DNA of 11,170 nt. It comes from Actinomycetales bacterium. GTDB taxonomy: Bacteria; Actinomycetota; Actinomycetes; Actinomycetales; Cellulomonadaceae. The notes under the pieces are model-generated. The model saw only the letters and a list, made by a program, of their open reading frames with translations. It was not told where the DNA came from and searched no databases. The stretch lies in the NCBI GenBank assembly GCA_015655615.1, contig JAATES010000110.1:1-11170 (forward strand). Direction: 5' to 3'. Both the position numbers and the translations under genes were made by a program. Below are positions 6,710 through 11,170 of this stretch, in pieces (positions within the stretch are counted from its first letter, which is position 1; each line of letters begins with the position of its first letter).

Positions 6710-7942
6710 TCAGTGCTTCACCGACCGGGTGACCACGAACTTCGGATCGGCCGACACCACCGAGGTGGGGCCCACGAGGTCGCGCAGGACGGCTCCGTAG
6801 TGCAGGTGCCGGTTGAAGACCGTCCAGAGTTCGCCTCCGGGCCGCAGCACGCGGCCCGCCGCCTCGAAGACGTGGTGAGCGGGGGCGGTGGACACGGCCG
6901 CACCCAGGTGGAAGGGCGGATTGCACAGGACCAGGTCGATGCCGGCCTCCGGGACGGTCGCCGCGGCATCGTCCCAGAGTACGCAGACCCCGGGAGCACC
7001 CGGTGCTGCGAGGACGTCGGCTCCGTGTGCGGTGGCACGCGCAGATGCGACGGCGCGCCATGAGTCGTCGGTGGCCACGACGGAGACTCCGGGCCGGCTC
7101 TGTGCGAGTGCGACCGCGAGGATTCCCGAGCCGCAGCCCAGGTCCATGGCCTGCTGGGCCTCGGGCGCCATCTCCGGCAGGTGCCGCAGCAGGGTGCGGG
7201 TTCCTCGATCGAGGGTGGCTCCTGCGAAGACCCCGCCATAGGCGTGGACCACGAGGTCTTGCGGGAGCTCTCGTTCCCGTAAGGCCGTGGTCACGGGAAC
7301 CGTGGAGTCGCCGGAAGCGCCCAGGGCCTGTTCCCGCACCCCCTGTGCCAGGAGCACCCGGGATTTCTGCCGCGCCAGACGGGCTTGCACGGTGGCGAAG
7401 TCGTGTGCGAGAACCTCGTTCATCGTCCGGCTCATGTGCTTGACGCGGCCGCCTGCCAGCACGGTGACTGTGACGGCCGCATGACGCGCGATGGTCCGAG
7501 ACAGCTCGGTCAGTGCGGCGAGGGACTTGTCGAGGCGCACCAGGACGAGGTCGGCATCCTGGAGCGCCTCCTCCGCAGTGTCCGCGACGGACCACAGGTC
7601 GCGGACAGCGGGGTCGCCGAGTCGCGCGGCATTGCGCTGGAGCTGGCCGCGGGCGGCGTGGGAGTCCTGGAACGTGGAGATCTGCAGGGTGGACGGGAAG
7701 CCGGGCACCTCGCTCGCGACCGCTGTCGCCAGGCCGAGGGTGAGGGCACCGCAGGTGTCGTCGATCACAGCGATGCGGCCCGGACGACCCGAGTGCGCGG
7801 ACCTCAGGTGTGCTGCGGCCTCGTCCAGCAGCAGCCTGTCGGTGGCGTCGACCGCGACCTGGTCATGGCTCTCTGTCGCAGGCTGCAGGGTGGCCAGCAC
7901 GGGAGCGAGCTCACTCGCGAGGTCTGGAAGGGTCGGTTGCAT
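6710..7942 (-). CDS. RsmC/RlmG-type rRNA (guanine-N2) methyltransferase
   Basis: This 410-residue protein has the two-domain layout of RsmC/RlmG enzymes, in which a Rossmann methyltransferase domain was duplicated and the N-terminal copy lost activity. The C-terminal half holds the SAM-binding loop DLGCGSG (about 267-273), an acidic residue in VVATDDS, and the catalytic motif NPPFH (about 341-345), typical of enzymes that methylate the exocyclic amine of guanine. It then has RVLRPGGELWTVFNRHLHY and an ending PKFVVTRS, close to the 'NRHL.Y ... KFvv' tail of RlmG. The N-terminal half (about 20-200) has strand/helix patterns such as RIAVIDDTCGALTLGLA but no intact motif. The likely substrate is a single guanine in 16S or 23S rRNA; which one is not decidable here. 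The start at 7942 is divergent from HU and lacks a Shine-Dalgarno sequence. Confidence 0.82.
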   Translation of the reverse strand: MQPTLPDLASELAPVLATLQPATESHDQVAVDATDRLLLDEAAAHLRSAHSGRPGRIAVIDDTCGALTLGLATAVASEVPGFPSTLQISTFQDSHAARGQLQRNAARLGDPAVRDLWSVADTAEEALQDADLVLVRLDKSLAALTELSRTIARHAAVTVTVLAGGRVKHMSRTMNEVLAHDFATVQARLARQKSRVLLAQGVREQALGASGDSTVPVTTALRERELPQDLVVHAYGGVFAGATLDRGTRTLLRHLPEMAPEAQQAMDLGCGSGILAVALAQSRPGVSVVATDDSWRAVASARATAHGADVLAAPGAPGVCVLWDDAAATVPEAGIDLVLCNPPFHLGAAVSTAPAHHVFEAAGRVLRPGGELWTVFNRHLHYGAVLRDLVGPTSVVSADPKFVVTRSVKH

Positions 7943-7948
7943 AGCTCA

Positions 7949-7954
7949 AGTGTG
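7949..7954 (-). promoter_or_regulatory. Putative -10 box (CACACT) of the methyltransferase gene
   Basis: CACACT on the minus strand is followed by 6 nt (tgagct) and the ATG at 7942, with no Shine-Dalgarno sequence. The fit to TANNNT is weak, but the same hexamer at the same distance stands before the 35-residue membrane-protein ORF (1639-1644). It would produce a leaderless mRNA. Confidence 0.3.
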
Positions 7955-8120
7955 ACGCACCGGGAGTGGCCGGCTTTCCCGGTCTGACGGCCCACCGGGT
8001 TCGGCAACCGCGGCCCCGGAAGGATGCTTGACACGAGTGAAGCATGTGGCTGGTGCGACTCGCCGGCCTGCCAAGTGGCGAGATTTGGGTCGGATGACCG
8101 GCATTTCAGCCAGATTCACG

Positions 8121-8191
8121 TATCGTTGAGCACGATATGCGGCCTTGCCGCGCACAGGTGTCGTTGTCATCCACGCCGGAGGACAACGACC
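8121..8191 (+). promoter_or_regulatory. Structured leader region of the HU gene (three consecutive stem-loops)
   Basis: Three inverted repeats follow one another upstream of the HU ribosome binding site. TATCGT-TGAGC-ACGATA (8121-8137) is a perfect 6-bp stem. GCGGC-CTT-GCCGC (8139-8151) is a perfect 5-bp stem. The third (8160-8190) is the strongest: GTCGTTGTC (8160-8168) pairs perfectly with GACAACGAC (8182-8190), and after one A-G mismatch three more pairs (TCC/GGA) close a 5-nt loop ACGCC. This last hairpin ends one base before the purine-rich GAAGAAGGG. TATCGT also fits a -10 box, in which case the first repeat may be an operator and the transcript would start near 8132. The promoter itself is not settled; 8081-8138 is visibly less GC-rich than its surroundings. 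Confidence 0.5.
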
Positions 8192-8206
8192 GAAGAAGGG
8201 AACCTC

Positions 8207-8488
8207 ATGTCGCTCAACCGTTCTGACGTCGTCTCCGCCATCGCGGCGAAGTCCGGTCTCAACAAGACCCAGTCCGACGAGGCGCTCGCCGCTCTCCAGG
8301 AAGTGCTGCTGGAGTCCGTCGCCAGTGGCGAAGGCGTCAAGCTCACGGGTCTGCTCGCCGTCGAGCGCGTCGAGCGCGCCGCTCGCACGGGCCGCAACCC
8401 GCGCACGGGTGAAGAGATCGCCATCCCTGCGGGCTACGGCGTGAAGCTCACTGCGGGCAGCTTGCTGAAGAAGGCTGCCGCCAAGTGA
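8207..8488 (+). CDS. hup: HU-family nucleoid-associated DNA-binding protein
   Basis: This 93-residue protein of the HU/IHF fold opens with SLNRSDVVSAIAAKSGLNKTQ and the helical part of the dimer body, followed by VKLTGLLAVERVERAARTGRNPRTGEE, the beta-arm region with the conserved Arg-rich RAARTGRNP segment whose proline intercalates at DNA kinks. It ends with the C-terminal helix KLTAGSLLKKAAAK. Two Leu replace the usual Gly-Phe after LTG-; closely related actinobacterial HU proteins vary here. It lacks the long Lys/Ala-rich tail of mycobacterial and streptomycete HupB/HupS, so it is the short form. The dimer binds and bends chromosomal DNA with little sequence preference. The start at 8207 is set by GAAGAAGGG (8192-8200) 6 nt upstream. 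Expressed alone, ending in a strong terminator. Confidence 0.95.
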   Translation: MSLNRSDVVSAIAAKSGLNKTQSDEALAALQEVLLESVASGEGVKLTGLLAVERVERAARTGRNPRTGEEIAIPAGYGVKLTAGSLLKKAAAK

Positions 8489-8522
8489 CACGAGCCTGAC
8501 GGTGCCTGCACCAGCTGGCTTG

Positions 8523-8562
8523 CGACGGGCCCGGCGAGGATAGCTCCTCACCGGGCCCGTCG
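8523..8562 (+). terminator. Strong hairpin terminator after the HU gene
   Basis: CGACGGGCCCGG (8523-8534) pairs perfectly over 12 bp with CCGGGCCCGTCG (8551-8562). After a C-A mismatch, GAGG/CCTC adds four pairs around the loop ATAGCT. It begins 34 bp after the HU stop and is followed by TGTCTCCC, so the T-tail is poor, as is usual in high-GC actinobacteria. The symmetry would let it also stop transcripts of the convergent membrane-protein gene. Confidence 0.85.
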
Positions 8563-8567
8563 TGTCT

Positions 8568-8632
8568 CCCGGCTGTGCGTCCCGGCTGTGCGTCCCGGCT
8601 GTGCGTCCCGACAGTGCGTCCCACCAGTGCGG
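8568..8632. repeat. 13-bp tandem repeat array, five units
   Basis: CCCGGCTGTGCGT occurs three times without change (8568-8580, 8581-8593, 8594-8606), followed by two diverged units, CCCGACAGTGCGT (8607-8619) and CCCACCAGTGCGG (8620-8632). The 65-bp array begins 5 bp after the HU terminator stem and ends 12 bp before the stop of the convergent membrane-protein gene, so it is non-coding. The identical left units and decayed right units suggest recent expansion by slippage at the left side. No coding or binding-site role is apparent. Confidence 0.9.
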
Positions 8633-8644
8633 CGCTGGGACCGG

Positions 8645-11158
8645 CTAGAACTCGCCCTTGCGCTTGAGGGCCTGCATCGCGGCCCAGCCCAGAGGGATGC
8701 GGGCCCAGTACGTCACCACGCGGAAGAGGACCACAGCCGAGGTGGCCACGGACGCGGCCACACCCGCAGTGGTGGTCAGGCCGGTGACCAGGGCGATCTC
8801 GATCGGGCCGACGCCACCCGGTGTGGGCACCGCGGCCCCGACCGCATTGCCGACCAGATAGATCACGGCCGCATCGACCAACGAGATGTGCTGGCCGAAT
8901 GCCGCGAGAGCGGCATCGAACGACAGCACATAGCCCAGTGCCATCACCGCGCTCCCGGCGAGGCCCGCCGCCAGGCGCCAGGGGTGCGCGAGCACGCCAC
9001 TGAGGCGTGGCCAGACCTGGCGGAGCATCGGCCCGATGCGAGCGAGGACCCAGCGCCGGACCATCGGCACGGTGAACGCCACCGCCAGCACCAGGGCCAG
9101 GGCGCCGATGGTCGCCAGCACGGGAGTCGACGGCAGGGACCGCAGCACGCCGCCGTCACCGGTCGCCACCGAGAGCACCACCAGCAGCAGGACCGTGACC
9201 ACGATCTGCGACAGCTGCACCAGGGCGACGGTGGCCACCGCGAGCGAGGTGTGGATGCCCCGACGGGTCAGCATGCGCAGATTGAGTGCTGCCGGTCCGA
9301 TGCCTGCCGGAGCGGCCAGCGCCACGAACGAGCTTGCGGCCTGCATGAGGAAGGCACGCTGCATCGGGATCTTGACCGGAGAGAACGCCACGAACGTCAT
9401 GGAGCCACCCAGCCAGGTCAGCAGCCCGAGGACGAACGAGGCGACCATCCACCAGGGATTCGCGTGGCTGAGTGAACCCTTGATCTCATTGAAGTTGACC
9501 GTGGTGACCACGACGATCAGCGCCACGACGGTGAGCATCGACATGATGATCGACCGGGCGCCCAGGCGGACCATCTGAATCGGCTCGACGTCGGATTCGG
9601 GCAACTGTGCCACGAGCTCCGCGCGCAAGGCCGGCAGCAGGTCGCGGCGTGCCCGCAATTGCTCGCGGGTGCTGCGCGGCAGCGTGGGAACCTGGAGCAT
9701 AGGCCCGATGCTTCCGGCGTCGATCCCCGCCGATGTCGCGGAGGCGACCGCCCGCTCCGGGCCGACCCGGAGTGCGACCAGGGAGAGCATTTGTGCGAGG
9801 TCCATCCGGTGCGAGAGCTCAGAGGAGGCGACGTCCCCGGACTCCCAGCCCGTGAGCCAGACCTTCGGCTCGTCCGGCTGGTCGACCCGGACCAGGATGA
9901 CATCCTCGGTCAGGCGCCGGTGGGACAGCCCGTGAGCGTGCGCCAGGCTGATCTGGCGCCAGAGCTCGGCGAGCACCTGATCGGTGAGCTTCTCGTCGGG
10001 CAGGTCCCGCCAGGACACGGCCCCGGTGGCGTGCTCCTGGATCAGCAGCATGGAGTCCTCCGAGGCGGAGATCCCCCGCAATCGCAGCGTCCGCACCCCG
10101 GCGGCCTCGGCCGTGTAGGCCAGCAGGGCGGCGCGTTCGGCCACGGCTCGCAACGACACGGACGACCTGCCTTCGATGCCGCGCAGGCGTAACGAGCGCC
10201 ACAGGCGGCTGAGGAAGCCGATCACCTGGCGGTCGCCATCGAGGACGACCACGTCGAGCCGGGGTCCGTCCTTGGTGGTGAGCGCATAGACGCGGTTGTC
10301 CGAGTAGCGTGCGATCGTCACGGAGGCGGGATCGGTGGCCGCGGCCACGAGCGCCCCGGTGTCGCTGGACGGTGATAGTGCGGCGGAGCCTGCGGAGCGC
10401 GTGGGGGCGCTGGCCAGGTAGGTGTCGATGAGGCTCTCACGAGAGCTCGTGGAGGCGTGGTCGTCGTCTGCGACGTCGCGCACGCGGGCCAGCGTGAGCG
10501 GCTCGAATCCGACCTGCCGCAGTGCATCGAGCAGCGCTTGCCCGTAGGCACGTTCATTGCGCACCCCGAACAGATAGCGGACGGCCATGCCCGCGAGGCG
10601 TCCGAGGAGCAGGACCAGGGCGACTCCGGGAATCGACACCTGGCCGGTGATCAGGACGATCGCCAGAGAGCACCACAGCAGGTTCCACGACCAACGTACC
10701 GAGCGACGACGGGTACTCGGCCCGGCAACGGTGAGCAGGGCGACGATCCCGGAGATGTAGACCGGCATGGTGACCTGCCTGACACCCTGCACCCAGACCG
10801 AGACCCCTTCGATCATCTCGTCCGAGCCGACCTGGGTCAGCGTCCAGGCCGATGCCGCGGCCAGTCCCAGGCCCAATGCCGCAGCGAGCAGCGCGTCAGC
10901 GGCCTGCCTGCCGGCCTTGCGCAGGGAGAGCTCCAGGAGGACTGCGACGGGGACCCCGAGCATGATCAGGGTCTCCAGCAGGGCCACGGGAACGAACAGG
11001 ATGCGGGCCAGTGTGCTGGAGAATCCGCGGACGTCGCTGGCGATTCCCGTGGTCGTGCCATGGGCGTAGACCGCCAGTGCGAGCACGAGGACGATGCCGA
11101 CCAGGCACAGCACCATTCCGACCAGATCACGCGGATGACGTAGTCGCTGGTTCACCAC
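8645..11158 (-). CDS. Flippase-like (LPG-synthase TM / UPF0104-type) membrane protein with internal pseudokinase domain
   Basis: This protein has about 837 residues in three parts. An N-terminal membrane block (about 12-195) has around six hydrophobic helices. A cytosolic part (about 200-530) resembles an ABC1/aminoglycoside-kinase-like fold: a strand-rich lobe (RVYALTTKDG, DVVVLDGD), ERAALLAYTAEAAGVRT, LLIQEHATG, then HAHGLSHRRLTEDVILV and KVWLTGWESGD. In an active kinase the last two would read HRD....N and DFG; here the catalytic Asp is Arg415, the Asn is Val420 and DFG is missing, so it is probably a pseudokinase. The C-terminal membrane domain (about 534-830) has AAPAGIGPAALNLRML and PTPGGVGPIEIAL, typical of the flippase-like domain of lysylphosphatidylglycerol synthases and the TIGR00374 family. 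No tRNA-dependent aminoacyltransferase domain is present. The role is likely lipid or glycolipid transfer, inferred only. GTG 11158 or GTG 11155 can start it; CATAGT (11163-11168) 7 nt before the latter suggests another leaderless gene. Confidence 0.8.
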   Translation of the reverse strand: MVNQRLRHPRDLVGMVLCLVGIVLVLALAVYAHGTTTGIASDVRGFSSTLARILFVPVALLETLIMLGVPVAVLLELSLRKAGRQAADALLAAALGLGLAAASAWTLTQVGSDEMIEGVSVWVQGVRQVTMPVYISGIVALLTVAGPSTRRRSVRWSWNLLWCSLAIVLITGQVSIPGVALVLLLGRLAGMAVRYLFGVRNERAYGQALLDALRQVGFEPLTLARVRDVADDDHASTSSRESLIDTYLASAPTRSAGSAALSPSSDTGALVAAATDPASVTIARYSDNRVYALTTKDGPRLDVVVLDGDRQVIGFLSRLWRSLRLRGIEGRSSVSLRAVAERAALLAYTAEAAGVRTLRLRGISASEDSMLLIQEHATGAVSWRDLPDEKLTDQVLAELWRQISLAHAHGLSHRRLTEDVILVRVDQPDEPKVWLTGWESGDVASSELSHRMDLAQMLSLVALRVGPERAVASATSAGIDAGSIGPMLQVPTLPRSTREQLRARRDLLPALRAELVAQLPESDVEPIQMVRLGARSIIMSMLTVVALIVVVTTVNFNEIKGSLSHANPWWMVASFVLGLLTWLGGSMTFVAFSPVKIPMQRAFLMQAASSFVALAAPAGIGPAALNLRMLTRRGIHTSLAVATVALVQLSQIVVTVLLLVVLSVATGDGGVLRSLPSTPVLATIGALALVLAVAFTVPMVRRWVLARIGPMLRQVWPRLSGVLAHPWRLAAGLAGSAVMALGYVLSFDAALAAFGQHISLVDAAVIYLVGNAVGAAVPTPGGVGPIEIALVTGLTTTAGVAASVATSAVVLFRVVTYWARIPLGWAAMQALKRKGEF

Positions 11159-11170
11159 GTCGACTATGCG

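Noticed and set aside
8028..8033. Perfect TTGACA -35-like hexamer upstream of HU
   Set aside because: No TANNNT lies 16-19 bp downstream (the position reads TGGTGC), so no promoter can be built on it. It sits between ATGCTT/AAGCAT arms (8024-8029, 8040-8045), a weak inverted repeat with no known role.
8059..8082. Inverted repeat CTCGCC / GGCGAG followed by ATTT
   Set aside because: There is no upstream plus-strand gene to terminate, the loop is 12 nt, and 6-bp GC-rich stems are common by chance here.
8024..8206. N-terminal extension of HU, open in frame and holding a Cys-rich CGWCDSPAC stretch
   Set aside because: The zinc-finger look is accidental: the strong Shine-Dalgarno sequence before 8207, the normal length of HU from that ATG, and the hairpins in the stretch all mark it as leader.
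8137..8226. Possible 29-codon upstream ORF (ATG 8137) overlapping the HU start
   Set aside because: Only a GAG stands upstream, it is not at leaderless spacing from any -10-like hexamer, and it runs through the hairpin; there is no positive evidence of translation.
8588..9475. Plus-strand frame of 295 codons rich in His, Gln and Arg
   Set aside because: It is antisense to the flippase-like gene and starts inside the tandem repeat; low-complexity composition reflects the opposite strand's codon bias.

Overview
The window is high-GC DNA from an actinobacterium, probably of the Micrococcales. The evidence is GC-rich codon use, a short HU of the actinobacterial type (a ..RAARTGRNPRTGE.. arm), several genes that seem to be read from leaderless transcripts, and a flippase-like membrane protein carrying a degenerate kinase domain. 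The order is inferred; no marker gene present here fixes the genus. The content is mostly core chromosomal. There are no insertion sequences, integrases, CRISPR arrays, tRNAs or rRNAs.

Layout from left to right: (1) the last 54 codons of a LacI-family regulator (+). (2) A CorA-type divalent metal channel (+), whose putative -10 box begins on the TAG stop codon of the regulator. (3) A small minus-strand pair: a 35-residue one-helix protein followed by an 80-residue LapA-domain two-helix membrane protein, which converges on corA. (4) ppc, phosphoenolpyruvate carboxylase (+), followed by two hairpins. (5) A MalY/PatB-type PLP-dependent C-S lyase/aminotransferase (+), which ends 7 bp from the convergent (6) Cof-type HAD phosphatase (-). 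Upstream of that gene is (7) an RsmC/RlmG-type rRNA guanine-N2 methyltransferase (-). (8) An HU nucleoid protein (+), divergent from (7), with a structured leader and a strong terminator. (9) A 65-bp array of a 13-bp tandem repeat. (10) A large minus-strand membrane protein (about 837 aa) made of an N-terminal membrane block, a kinase-like domain without its catalytic residues, and a C-terminal flippase/LPG-synthase-type membrane domain. It starts just inside the right edge.

The genes do not form one pathway. They are mostly single-gene transcription units: anaplerosis (ppc), sulfur amino-acid metabolism (MalY/PatB), phosphate-ester turnover (HAD), ribosome modification (methyltransferase), chromosome structure (HU), Mg2+ uptake (CorA) and envelope biology (LapA-like and flippase-like proteins).

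I found no clear new multi-gene system. The items most worth a second look are non-coding: a run of three stem-loops in the HU leader, the last being a 31-nt hairpin directly against the ribosome binding site; the 13-bp repeat array; and a recurring TAGRNT-(6 nt)-start codon arrangement that marks leaderless genes and argues for a corrected start in the HAD gene. The pseudokinase-flippase fusion is the most interesting protein.
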